This document shows positions 32,398-39,981 of a stretch of DNA of 55,917 nucleotides, one piece after another. The notes beneath the pieces were generated by a model. The model had not been told where the DNA came from, did no database searches, and saw only the letters and a list, made by a program, of their open reading frames with translations. Numbering within the stretch: the first letter of the stretch is position 1; each line of letters opens with the position of its first letter. The stretch covers positions 1-55,917 of IMG/VR virus record IMGVR_UViG_3300023176_003489. One strand, 5' to 3'. Made by a program: the position numbers and the translations under genes. The stretch comes from a virus.

Positions 32398-32669
32398 AAG
32401 TAACAACGTATACCTTGAACGCCGACGGCACGATCCCCGGGTTCGTGACTAACGGCGGCTACTTCCCCGATGCCCGTGTCGGCGACTCTCCGCAAGACTG
32501 GACACTGGTCGGCGTCTGTGCTGATGACGCTCCCGGCGACGCGATGACCGAAGCCGAACTCGTCACCTACGTCGAAGCGTTCTCACCCGTGTTCACCAAC
32601 GAGATTGACGGCACGGAGACTCCGGCGGCGGATGTTGTCGCCACATGGTGGGCAGTAAACGCCCAGTAA
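32394..32669 (+). CDS. Small fibre-associated protein, last gene of the array
   Basis: A 91-residue acidic protein in an ATGA overlap. It reads KVTTYTLNADGTIPGFVTNG, YFPDARVGDSPQDWTLVGVC, DAMTEAELVTYVEAFSP and TWWAVNAQ. The N-terminal 'Y.L..DG.ip.fv..GGyfp' segment is seen in phage proteins next to fibre genes. Its exact role is unknown; it closes the cassette array. Confidence 0.65.
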   Translation: MKVTTYTLNADGTIPGFVTNGGYFPDARVGDSPQDWTLVGVCADDAPGDAMTEAELVTYVEAFSPVFTNEIDGTETPAADVVATWWAVNAQ

Positions 32670-32742
32670 TTGCTCCCGCGCTATCGCAATAAGAACAACC
32701 ATCAGGGCGCGAACTCGCTCTAATTGGGCTCTCTCACTGTGA

Positions 32743-32748
32743 TAGAAT
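32743..32748 (+). promoter_or_regulatory. Candidate -10 (TAGAAT) before the tail operon
   Basis: GTGATAGAATG lies in the 126-base gap after the cassette array. It matches the GATAGAAT at 37,342-37,349 and TATAGAAT at 52,687-52,694. Downstream, AAGGACGAGAC-ATG starts a three-codon frame (Met-Ala-Ala-stop) just before ATG 32796. No further gene or clear terminator is seen in this gap. Confidence 0.45.
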
Positions 32749-32795
32749 GTTGCTGTGTCGGGTGACCGACGAAGGACGAGACATGGCGGCATAAG

Positions 32796-33779
32796 ATGAC
32801 ACTGTACACAGAAGACGGCGCGATTCTCTATTACGGAGAAGGTCTATACGGAGAAGGCTCGTACAACGATCCTGAAGGCCAAGACTTCGAAACCTCTGTA
32901 GTCAATAAGGCGCTAACACCGCTACCGCCGCCAGTCTTCTCAGGTCTCTTTCTACAGGAAGACGTTATTCTCGACACTTTAGTGTTGAACTCAATTGACT
33001 CAAATAATGTCATTTGGATCTGCACAGACATTGAAGGCTGGTGGGGTCTTCCAGACCCGGAGGTTCCAGACATTCCTCGCGGATGGGGAGACGGCTCTTA
33101 TGAGGCAAACGGCCGCTGGGCCGCGCGACAGATAAATCTTACTGGAGTATTTTTTCCGCCAGGGCCGGAATACGTGTCTACGGCAAGAGACACCCTAATT
33201 CGTGCAGCGTCTCTCGCTCGGCAAGGCGCGTGGCTGAAGACAAATGAATCGCCGACAAGAGCGTCATTCGTGAGACTCAGCGGCAGACCTGAGATACAAA
33301 CAGTGAACTCTCGAGGGAAGACGGAGTTCTCGATCGGTCTACGCGCGTCCGACCCGATCAAATACTCTTGGGATGACTCAGACGCACTTGGTTACAGCTC
33401 AGTCACTATTCCGTGTAAAAATACGTCAACGGCAGAGACTGGCGCCGCGACAATCACCAACCTCGGAAACACTAACGTTACGATGTTTCTTGAAATTGAC
33501 GGCCCTGTAGTTGGAAACGCTACAATTAAAAACACTACAACAGACCAAACGCTTACAATCGTCGAGTCTGTTGCTTCCGGTGAGCTTCTCGAGATTGACA
33601 CGTACAAGCACGAGGTCGCGCTTGACGGCGACGTTCTTGGCGCCCGCGTGTATCTCGACACTCTTACGGATTGGCTGGAGCTCACGCCAGGCAACAACTC
33701 GATAGTCTTTGAAGATCTTGGTGACGCAACATCGGACGCGGTACTCACTGTGTACTATCGCTCCGGTTGGATAGGCTAA
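32796..33779 (+). CDS. Distal tail protein (Dit-like)
   Basis: A 327-residue protein with the features of siphovirus distal tail or minor tail proteins. The N-terminal part has LYYGEGLYGEGSY and DVILDTLVLNSIDSNNVIWI. A beta-barrel region has RQINLTGVFFPPGPEYVSTA and FVRLSGRPEIQTVNSRGKTE. A C-terminal galectin-like beta domain (about 215-327) runs from NTSTAETGAATITNLGNTNV to LELTPGNNSIVFED. Such proteins form the hexameric hub joining tail tube to baseplate. The ribosome binding site is weak, and translation may depend on a tiny upstream frame ending seven codons' distance or less from this ATG. The next gene encodes the tail-associated protein, as usual for siphoviruses. Confidence 0.78.
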   Translation: MTLYTEDGAILYYGEGLYGEGSYNDPEGQDFETSVVNKALTPLPPPVFSGLFLQEDVILDTLVLNSIDSNNVIWICTDIEGWWGLPDPEVPDIPRGWGDGSYEANGRWAARQINLTGVFFPPGPEYVSTARDTLIRAASLARQGAWLKTNESPTRASFVRLSGRPEIQTVNSRGKTEFSIGLRASDPIKYSWDDSDALGYSSVTIPCKNTSTAETGAATITNLGNTNVTMFLEIDGPVVGNATIKNTTTDQTLTIVESVASGELLEIDTYKHEVALDGDVLGARVYLDTLTDWLELTPGNNSIVFEDLGDATSDAVLTVYYRSGWIG

Positions 33780-33785
33780 ACTACA

Positions 33786-35765
33786 ATGACAACATTTGAT
33801 CCAGCGCAGCCAGTGTACCGCTACTTTGTCGCGGACCTAATGACAAACTCGGTTCTTGCCGAGATACCTTTTACAGGCGTCACGTACGACAGAGCTCTTA
33901 AAGGCGCCGGAACATTTTCAGGGCAGGTCGCTGTTCTTGACGACACAGTAGCAGCAAACCTGTACGACTACACAGTCCCGGGAAAAACCTCGCTATACAT
34001 TGTAAGAAACAATGTCTGCGTATGGGGAGGAATCATTTGGGGAAGATCGTACAGCATCACTGAAAAAGTTCTAAACGTCAGTGGGTCAGAGTTTACGAGC
34101 TACCTCTACCATCGCAACATTTGGAAGACGTACAGCCATGACTTTGCCGGAACCACTGTCGTTGATGTTCTTGGTAACGCAACAACTACGTTGACATTTG
34201 GTTCATTTAACTTTGTCCCTGGCTCAACAATCGCAGTCGAGTTCTACGAGGTTGGAAACTTTCAATACAGCGGCTACTACACAGTCCTTTCACTCGGGCT
34301 GTCGTCAACAACCGTGGCGGTTAGCATTCCAGGAATGCCTGCCGGGACGTATGACAACACGACGGTAAGAGTTCGCGTAGATACATATGACTACGTTCGG
34401 CAGCTACTCGATCAGATGAACATTGACTTCTCTGGCATACAATTTCCAAACGGAGAAATTGAGCCGACGCTTACTCTCGACTACGACATCACGACAAAGT
34501 CACTGACTTCTAATGTAGCGACATTGACGACGTCAACTGCACACAACATGATACCCGGTCAGTCAGTTCTGGTAAAGAACGTTGACTCGACGTTCGACGG
34601 CACGCACACGGTTGTATCAAAGACTGACACGACATTTTCGTACGCTAAGACAGCATCAAACGTTGGCAGCACCGCGGTTTCAGTTGTGTCAAGAACAGTG
34701 TCTCAAAAAGAGATGTCTGAAAACGTTGCCACTCTTACTACAAGTGTTGCTCACGGTTTTTCAGTCGGACAAACCGTTGACATTGAAAACGTCGATTCGC
34801 TTACCTCAGACTACGTAATATTCAACGGCACTCACACGATCACGAGTGTTCCATCCTCGACTACATTTACGTACTCGGTCTTTTCATTCGAACCGAACGT
34901 CGACGCGACCGCCGTGTCTGGAACCGCGACGTTGACGCCAAGAGCTCTTTCGAGCACATACGGACCGTATCCCGCGAATGCGGACATCGGAATCGAGTAC
35001 TCGACCGCGGCGTACAGCGGCGTCAATGTTCCAAACGTCACCTACCGCGGCTACGAACTTCGCTCGATTGGTGAAGAACTCGACGAGTACTCAGACACTG
35101 TTGACGGCTTTGAGTATCGGATTGACTGCGAATACGATTCATTGACTGGCACGTTTACTCGAACGTTCGTGCTTCTTCCGATCAACTTCCCCAACCCGCC
35201 GCCTGCTGGAGAAGCCGCTCCTCTAAGTAGATACGGCGCTGATCAGTTCGTATTCGAGTATCCTGGAAACGTAAATGAAGTTTCTATCAGCGAATCTGCT
35301 GAAAACTCAGCGACTCGATTCTTTGTTGTTGGCAACATCGGCGATCTTGGCTCAGATGCGAGTCAACCATACGCCGTTGCCGCTGATACCGGGCTACTCG
35401 ACGCTGGATGGCCACTGCTCGATATGGAGGAGACGCGTGGAGAAGCGTACGACGAAAACATTCTCTACAGCTACGCCTCGCGCTATTTGGCAGAGTTTCG
35501 TCCACCGCTCACCGACATGTCGATCACAGTCAACGGCTCACTCGACCCAACTGTTGGAACGTACTCTCCAGGAGACTGGTGCGCGCTCATTGTAGACGAT
35601 CCGTTCATTCAACTTCGACTTTTGAGCAACCTTGAGCCGAGAGACGACATTATTGTTCGTAAGATCGAAGGTTTCTCAGTAACAGTGCCGGACGGCAACA
35701 CGTTCCCTGAGACGGTGCAGCTACAACTTGTAGCCGAGTCGGAGGTAGATAAGATTGGCGAGTAA
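33786..35765 (+). CDS. Tail-associated (Tal/Gp37-like) baseplate protein
   Basis: A 659-residue protein with the N-terminal signature of ReqiPepy6 Gp37-like or Tal proteins: YFVADLMTNSVLAEIPFTGV, YDRALKGAGTFSGQVAVLDD and VWGGIIWGRSYS. The C-terminal half returns to the family (EELDEYSDTVDGFEYRIDCE; YRFL..Y..PLTDMSITVNG-like; GDWCALIVDDPFIQ). Between them two beta domains are inserted, at about 34,500-34,700 and 34,715-34,930. Each starts NVATLTT-S-AH followed by GQ and ends in TFSY/TFTY, a tandem duplication. It would form the trimeric tail tip under the Dit hexamer. The stop overlaps the next start. Confidence 0.8.
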   Translation: MTTFDPAQPVYRYFVADLMTNSVLAEIPFTGVTYDRALKGAGTFSGQVAVLDDTVAANLYDYTVPGKTSLYIVRNNVCVWGGIIWGRSYSITEKVLNVSGSEFTSYLYHRNIWKTYSHDFAGTTVVDVLGNATTTLTFGSFNFVPGSTIAVEFYEVGNFQYSGYYTVLSLGLSSTTVAVSIPGMPAGTYDNTTVRVRVDTYDYVRQLLDQMNIDFSGIQFPNGEIEPTLTLDYDITTKSLTSNVATLTTSTAHNMIPGQSVLVKNVDSTFDGTHTVVSKTDTTFSYAKTASNVGSTAVSVVSRTVSQKEMSENVATLTTSVAHGFSVGQTVDIENVDSLTSDYVIFNGTHTITSVPSSTTFTYSVFSFEPNVDATAVSGTATLTPRALSSTYGPYPANADIGIEYSTAAYSGVNVPNVTYRGYELRSIGEELDEYSDTVDGFEYRIDCEYDSLTGTFTRTFVLLPINFPNPPPAGEAAPLSRYGADQFVFEYPGNVNEVSISESAENSATRFFVVGNIGDLGSDASQPYAVAADTGLLDAGWPLLDMEETRGEAYDENILYSYASRYLAEFRPPLTDMSITVNGSLDPTVGTYSPGDWCALIVDDPFIQLRLLSNLEPRDDIIVRKIEGFSVTVPDGNTFPETVQLQLVAESEVDKIGE

Positions 35766-37290
35766 TCTTAGAAGAAGCAAAAGAACGTTCGGTCAAAGAT
35801 ATCTAAGAACTGAGCAAAGAGCGTCTGCGTCCTCGCGCAACCCAGCGCCGCGAAGAATCGGTGCAAGAGTTATTACGACAAACAATATTGCACCGAGATC
35901 TGTGACTACGGTCGTGCTAGCAAACGACGTTGTTCAAGACATCGAGTACGCTCAGGCCGCTGCAAACGGTAAAAATACGATCTACTACAGCGCAACGGAG
36001 CCGTCTGGCGGCACGTACACTGAAGGCGATTTGTGGTTCGAGACAGACAACGACAACGCGCTAGCACGCTGGGACGGCGCAGCGTGGCAGTCGTTTGGTC
36101 TGGGCAACGCGGCGTTCTCAAACATTGACGCCGGTAAGATTACATCTGGCACGATCAGCACTGCTATTCTCTTCGCGGGAGAGCTCACCGCTGCTCGAGG
36201 AACGTTTGGTGGATTTATTTCCGCTGGAAACGTTCAAATTGGCGACGGCATCTACAGCAATGCAAATTATCGCGGAGTGACACTCGATTCTGGGAACTCG
36301 AACAACGCCTGGTACGTAGACACGTCGACTGGAAATGTGTACTTCAAGGTCGGTAGTGCAACTCAATATATGACGTGGAACGGCACTGCGCTGAACATCG
36401 TCGGTACCATCACTGGCTCAACAATTAGCGGTACTACTATCACCACGTCGACGTTTTCCGCAGGCAATCCAACTGGCGATGGCGTATCAATCACTGGCAC
36501 TCAGGTGCTTATTAACACGACTGGCACTACCTCGAGCGCGTCTCTTAAGTTTAATACAAACGCAGGCTCTGGCACAAACTATATTACGGGGGATAAAGCA
36601 TTAGAAATTACAACAGGCGGAAGCAGTAAAACTTTCATCAACATGGGTAACACAAGCGGCTCCGGCGTGGGCAGAGTATACGCTGGCGCATTGTACTTTG
36701 AGACGTACAATGCAGAGGTAACTAGGCTAACGGCTAGCGTTATAGGTCAAAATAGGCTTGGCAGTACTGTTCGAGTTAGCGATTACTACGGTGTAGATAT
36801 TTCTCTTAGTGATGAACTTTATGCGGGAAGGGTTACGGTTACAGGTGCTTTGAATGTGTATGGCACGAAAAACTTTTCCATTCAGCACCCACTGGACGAA
36901 GATCGCTATCTAGTACACGCTGCTGTTGAGGGCCCTACTGCTGATCTTATATATCGAGGTACCTCTAGCCTTGAAAACGGTTTAGTTGAGGTAGAACTTC
37001 CAAGATATTTTGAGGCAGCGTCAAAATTAGAAGGTAGAACGGTGTTTATTACGCCAAAAATTGCAGATGACGGCTCTCAGTGCAACATGGCAGCTTCGTC
37101 TGTAGAAAATGGTAAGTTCACAGTTTCCACTCAAGGGTGCATTGATAGCTGTTCTCATCAGTTTGATTGGCTGGTACTTGCAATTCGTGGAGATGTTGAA
37201 ACAGTCGTTGAGCCACTAAAGTCGGAGTACAATGTTAGAAAAGAAAAAGAAGTTCTGCCAGAGATAGATCCAAATCTCACAGCGGGCTAG
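35755..37290 (+). CDS. Tail-tip fibre with C-terminal receptor-type domain
   Basis: A 511-residue protein starting at TTG 35755 with GGAGG nine bases upstream, inside the previous gene. Residues 1-45 are basic and Arg/Ser-rich, likely a virion-docking segment. A fibre repeat (YYSATEPSGGTYTEGDLWFE) and AGKITSGTISTAILFAG, typical of siphovirus tip fibres, lead into a beta-helical shaft of TITGSTISGTTIT repeats. The C-terminal domain (about 375-490) contains NVYGTKNFSIQHPLDEDRYL, HAAVEGPTADLIYRG and VELPRYFEAASKLEGRTVF, a conserved fibre domain present in many phages. The DNA becomes more AT-rich from about 36,500 on, as if the distal part was acquired separately. Confidence 0.8.
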   Translation: MASNLRRSKRTFGQRYLRTEQRASASSRNPAPRRIGARVITTNNIAPRSVTTVVLANDVVQDIEYAQAAANGKNTIYYSATEPSGGTYTEGDLWFETDNDNALARWDGAAWQSFGLGNAAFSNIDAGKITSGTISTAILFAGELTAARGTFGGFISAGNVQIGDGIYSNANYRGVTLDSGNSNNAWYVDTSTGNVYFKVGSATQYMTWNGTALNIVGTITGSTISGTTITTSTFSAGNPTGDGVSITGTQVLINTTGTTSSASLKFNTNAGSGTNYITGDKALEITTGGSSKTFINMGNTSGSGVGRVYAGALYFETYNAEVTRLTASVIGQNRLGSTVRVSDYYGVDISLSDELYAGRVTVTGALNVYGTKNFSIQHPLDEDRYLVHAAVEGPTADLIYRGTSSLENGLVEVELPRYFEAASKLEGRTVFITPKIADDGSQCNMAASSVENGKFTVSTQGCIDSCSHQFDWLVLAIRGDVETVVEPLKSEYNVRKEKEVLPEIDPNLTAG

Positions 37291-37343
37291 TTGACTAAGT
37301 CGATTTTGACGTCAATTTGTACACGAGATAAAAAAGAACGGGA

Positions 37344-37349
37344 TAGAAT
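37344..37349 (+). promoter_or_regulatory. Candidate -10 (TAGAAT) of the metabolic region
   Basis: GGGATAGAATTT, 28 bases before ATG 37378, matches the elements at 32,743 and 52,689. It directly abuts the palindrome at 37,349-37,368. No -35 was found at normal spacing. Confidence 0.45.
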
Positions 37350-37368
37350 TTCACTACACGTAGTGAAA
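37349..37368. promoter_or_regulatory. Perfect palindrome at the promoter (operator or 5' hairpin)
   Basis: TTTCACTAC-AC-GTAGTGAAA is a 9-bp perfect inverted repeat with a 2-bp centre. It starts at the last base of the TAGAAT element, so it covers the predicted transcription start and leader. This is the expected place for a repressor operator. A leader hairpin close to the ribosome binding site is the alternative. Confidence 0.5.
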
Positions 37369-37377
37369 GAGAATTCA

Positions 37378-37854
37378 ATGATACACATCAAAGACGGCGA
37401 TAGAACTCTTCAGTTTAACGGAGAGCTACTGGGAAAATCATCATCGTGGCGAAGAGGATCTCTTCGCTGGATAGAATTCGAGCTTTACAAGACAGAAAAT
37501 GGCTCGTATGTTCTATCAAGAGTCGGCGTGTCAGTAGTCTACCACGGCGCGGCCTGTCATCTTGTGAAGAGATACAATCTTCAAGATGCCCCAGTAGCGA
37601 ATCTCCAAAGTAGAGAGAACATGGTCCCATGTGACTCATGCTCTCCATCATTCGCGGCAGAAATCGTGTTTCCGGAGAAGAATCGCCACTGGGCACAGGT
37701 AAGTGAGAATCCAGACGCCGTGCTCGAGGCGCTCTACAAATACGACGACAGCGGCGCACGCTACCTAACGCATGTAGCACAGCGGCTTCTCGAGGAGGCG
37801 TCAAACGCCGATCGAGGCATCTCAGACGTCTACAGAGTAGAGATCATTCCATAA
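37378..37854 (+). CDS. Conserved hypothetical phage protein
   Basis: A 158-residue protein. The start is placed at ATG 37378, behind AAAGAGAA and the promoter-like element, rather than at an in-frame TTG at 37291 directly after the previous stop; an extension over the promoter and palindrome is unlikely. It contains DRTLQFNGELLGKSSSWRRG, WIEFELYKTENGSYVLSRVG and VVYHGAACHLVKRYNL, then two cysteines in VPCDSCSPSF and a helical C-terminus. I do not recognise a named family, though this 'W.e..lY+t..g.Yv..r.G.S..yH...C' pattern occurs in other actinophages. It leads the metabolic gene cluster. Confidence 0.72.
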   Translation: MIHIKDGDRTLQFNGELLGKSSSWRRGSLRWIEFELYKTENGSYVLSRVGVSVVYHGAACHLVKRYNLQDAPVANLQSRENMVPCDSCSPSFAAEIVFPEKNRHWAQVSENPDAVLEALYKYDDSGARYLTHVAQRLLEEASNADRGISDVYRVEIIP

Positions 37855-37891
37855 TCTTTCGCTCTGTCACGAGATTTTTCTCGTTTCCGTG

Positions 37892-37897
37892 TAGTAT
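37892..37897 (+). promoter_or_regulatory. Possible -10 (TAGTAT) before the kinase fusion gene
   Basis: GTGTAGTATCG lies 26 bases before ATG 37918, with GGAGG between. Just upstream ACGAG-ATTTTT-CTCGT (37,869-37,884) is a small hairpin followed by TTTCC, which may end the preceding short transcript. Confidence 0.35.
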
Positions 37898-37917
37898 CGA
37901 AAAGACGGAGGGATGGA

Positions 37918-38919
37918 ATGTTTATCGTCATCGAAGGCACTGACGCCTCGGGAAAGTCTACTCTTGTAGACGCTGTTGTCTCTGAACTCACCGGGCAGCG
38001 GTCAACTGCCGGCGCGATTCAGTACCACAAGGGCGCGCCGAAAGAGTTCACTCGCAAAGGCGTACTTTCAGAGTACGTAGAAGACATTCAAGACTTCAAC
38101 TGGTTCTCAGCGACAGCAGTCGCTGATCGATGGCATTGGGGTGAGGTAACGTATGCTCCGATCAAGCGTCGTCATACTAACATTGACGGCTTTGGTCTAC
38201 TTGGCGTTGCTGGCTGGCGATGGACCGAGATGTTTCTTCGCGCTCGCGGCATTACTCAGTTTTGGCTGTATCAGCCGCTTGAGATTATTCAGCAAAGAAT
38301 TAGAGAACGCGGAGACGACTTTGTAGAAGAGCATGAGCTCGAGCATATTTTAAGTCTCTACTCTTATGCGTTCGACAACACCATGTCGTGCATTAAGTTG
38401 CAGCCGTCAAACGGCGGATTAGATCAAGTAGCAAACCTGGCGCGTGACGTCATCAGCTACGCTAAGACATTGCAATCTGAAGTTCAGCATCTAGAAAGAT
38501 TTACTTGGTACATCGGACCTCCAAAGCCAAAGGCGCTTCTCGTCGGTGACGAAAGAAACGACGAGACTGACACGATGTTGCCTTTCAAGCCTTCCGGTGC
38601 AAATTCAGCAGACTATTTGTTGAACGCCCTACCGTGCGAAACCTGGCGCGACTACGGAATCATAAATTCTGCCGATGTCTATGGAGAAGACATCATACGA
38701 CTATATGAAGCTCTTAATCGGCCAAAAGTTATAGCCCTTGGTCGCATGGCAGAAAAGCGTCTTCGTCAATGCTCACTCTACGAAAGTCTATACACAGTTC
38801 TTCCGCATCCTCAACATGTTAGACGATTTCACTACTCTGATCAAACAGAGTATGGTCGCGCAATTGATAGCTTCGCAAACGGAAACACACAGGAGTATGC
38901 GTCATGGGTTCTTCGCTGA
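37918..38919 (+). CDS. dTMP-kinase-like domain fused to UDG-like domain
   Basis: A 333-residue two-domain protein. Residues 1-190 resemble thymidylate/nucleoside monophosphate kinases: P-loop EGTDASGKST (6-15), DRWHWGE (70-76) in the place of the substrate-binding DR motif, and a lid-like RIRERGDD (127-134). Residues 200-333 resemble the uracil-DNA-glycosylase superfamily: LLVGDERN (207-214), PFKPSGANSADYLLNAL (222-238), VIALGRMAEKRL (271-282) and the late LPHPQHVRR (295-303). The usual catalytic residues of active UDGs are not obvious, so this part may bind nucleotides or bases rather than cut glycosidic bonds. It overlaps the thymidylate-synthase-family gene by 16 bases, pointing to a joint role in nucleotide synthesis. 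GGAGG precedes the start. Confidence 0.75.
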   Translation: MFIVIEGTDASGKSTLVDAVVSELTGQRSTAGAIQYHKGAPKEFTRKGVLSEYVEDIQDFNWFSATAVADRWHWGEVTYAPIKRRHTNIDGFGLLGVAGWRWTEMFLRARGITQFWLYQPLEIIQQRIRERGDDFVEEHELEHILSLYSYAFDNTMSCIKLQPSNGGLDQVANLARDVISYAKTLQSEVQHLERFTWYIGPPKPKALLVGDERNDETDTMLPFKPSGANSADYLLNALPCETWRDYGIINSADVYGEDIIRLYEALNRPKVIALGRMAEKRLRQCSLYESLYTVLPHPQHVRRFHYSDQTEYGRAIDSFANGNTQEYASWVLR

Positions 38920-39776
38920 CAGCAATTCACATCGAAGACGGAGTAAACGGCTACGTTGATCTTGTTCATCACGTGCTTGAGCACGGCCGCGAGGTGTCCC
39001 CACGCGGTGTGAAGACAAGAGAAATTGAAGACGCAACTGTATTCATAGACAACGTGTACGACGCAATGCCGATGGGCGTTGGTCGAGGTGTCGTCCCGGG
39101 CATTGGCGCCGTTGAGGCGTGCCAACTCGTCGCCGGTAGGAGCACGCCACGGACAGTGATTGCTATAGGTCCGCAGTTTACGAATTACGCTGAGAACAAC
39201 GGAGAATTTCACGGAGCGTACGGTCTACGTACAAATGGCCAGTACGCTCACGTTGTAGACAAAATCAAGAGTGACCCAGACACGCGGCAAGCAGTCGTGA
39301 CGATCTGGAACCCTGAGTTTGACAACATGCCACAGAAGCGTGACTACCCATGCACAGTTCTTCATCAGTTTAGAGTTCGTGACGGCAAACTAAATATGAG
39401 TGTCTACATGCGCTCAAACGACGTGTGGCTTGGTGCAGCGTACGACTTTTTCCAGTTCACGCGGGTGCAGTTAGCGATCTGCTCGATACTTGGAATAGAG
39501 CCAGGCACGTATGCGCATCACGTTGGGTCGCTTCACATCTACGAGTCAAATATAGATGCGGTGACTAAGTTGCGTAAGACGAGCGCCCCTGTCGACCCAA
39601 TTCCGTATTTTGCTGGCAACTCGTGGGCAGACGTCGCACTATCTGCGCAGAACTGTCTTCTCGCCGTTGACCCCGAAGCTTTGCACGTACCGGAGCTAAA
39701 CGATACAGAGCTCTGGTACGTTAACGCAATGCGCTCCGCTATCGAGAGCAACGAGGCCAAACTCGGAAATGCCTAG
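38904..39776 (+). CDS. Thymidylate-synthase family enzyme, possibly dCMP hydroxymethylase
   Basis: A 290-residue member of the thymidylate synthase/dCMP hydroxymethylase family. The catalytic cysteine is C150 in YPCTVLHQF. The phosphate-binding RSND is at 170-173, and the sugar-binding H211 and Y213 lie in VGSLHIY. At the position of the base-reading Asn of thymidylate synthase (Asn177 of E. coli) the sequence reads LGAAYD with Asp181. T4 dCMP hydroxymethylase also has Asp there, and shares the MRSNDV and VGSLH-Y wording. The enzyme therefore may act on dCMP instead of dUMP, giving 5-hydroxymethyl-dCMP (or 5-methyl-dCMP). Plain thymidylate synthase remains possible. It starts inside the kinase gene (AGGAG nine bases upstream). 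Confidence 0.82.
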   Translation: MGSSLTAIHIEDGVNGYVDLVHHVLEHGREVSPRGVKTREIEDATVFIDNVYDAMPMGVGRGVVPGIGAVEACQLVAGRSTPRTVIAIGPQFTNYAENNGEFHGAYGLRTNGQYAHVVDKIKSDPDTRQAVVTIWNPEFDNMPQKRDYPCTVLHQFRVRDGKLNMSVYMRSNDVWLGAAYDFFQFTRVQLAICSILGIEPGTYAHHVGSLHIYESNIDAVTKLRKTSAPVDPIPYFAGNSWADVALSAQNCLLAVDPEALHVPELNDTELWYVNAMRSAIESNEAKLGNA

Positions 39777-39981
39777 TGATGAAAACGAAGAAGCTTTTGA
39801 GTATGCGTCTCCGATGCATGCCGCAGCGATTGGCATGCACGAGATGTACATCACGCTGAAGTCTGCCGGGTTTTCAAGAACTGAAGCTCTCGAGTTGATA
39901 GCAAGAATGCTTTCATACGGAGTCACAGAGACTCTAATAATTGAGAGCGAGCTTGGTGACGATGACGACGACGACGACTAA
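39769..39981 (+). CDS. Small acidic hypothetical protein
   Basis: A 70-residue protein overlapping the previous gene by eight bases. It has a helical core (EYASPMHAAAIGMHEMYITL, SRTEALELIARMLSYGV) and ends in an uninterrupted run of seven aspartates. Similar small acidic proteins are common in actinophage metabolic regions, and their function is unknown. The DNA of the Asp run, a GAC/GAT repeat, is also the start of the next gene in another frame. Confidence 0.65.
   Translation: MPSDENEEAFEYASPMHAAAIGMHEMYITLKSAGFSRTEALELIARMLSYGVTETLIIESELGDDDDDDD

Larger units (their letters stand above)
12141..32669 (+). other. Adhesin cassette array (about 25 co-directional fibre and partner genes)
   Basis: All genes here point the same way, and most are joined by 1-4 base stop/start overlaps. 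They are made from few module types. Headers are MAIDFP-SPSVND (18,579; 21,332; 22,994; 24,123; 26,055; 28,102; variant at 13,647) and PGVCTSTTRP-NPFEGQV (12,473; 14,582; 15,727). Adhesin bodies are glycine-rich domains (seven genes), STTKTDTFSAS domains (two) and Kelch-like repeats (two). Partner genes are of three types. The recurring adhesin-then-partner order and two truncated partners argue for cassette exchange by recombination. Confidence 0.75.

Noticed and set aside
12141-32669. Diversity-generating retroelement acting on the fibre genes
   Set aside because: No reverse transcriptase, accessory gene or template/variable repeat pair was seen. Copies differ at all kinds of positions, not mainly at adenines.
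37291-37377. N-terminal extension of the 37,378 gene from TTG 37291
   Set aside because: It would run through the promoter-like element and palindrome, has no ribosome binding site, and adds sequence with no pattern.
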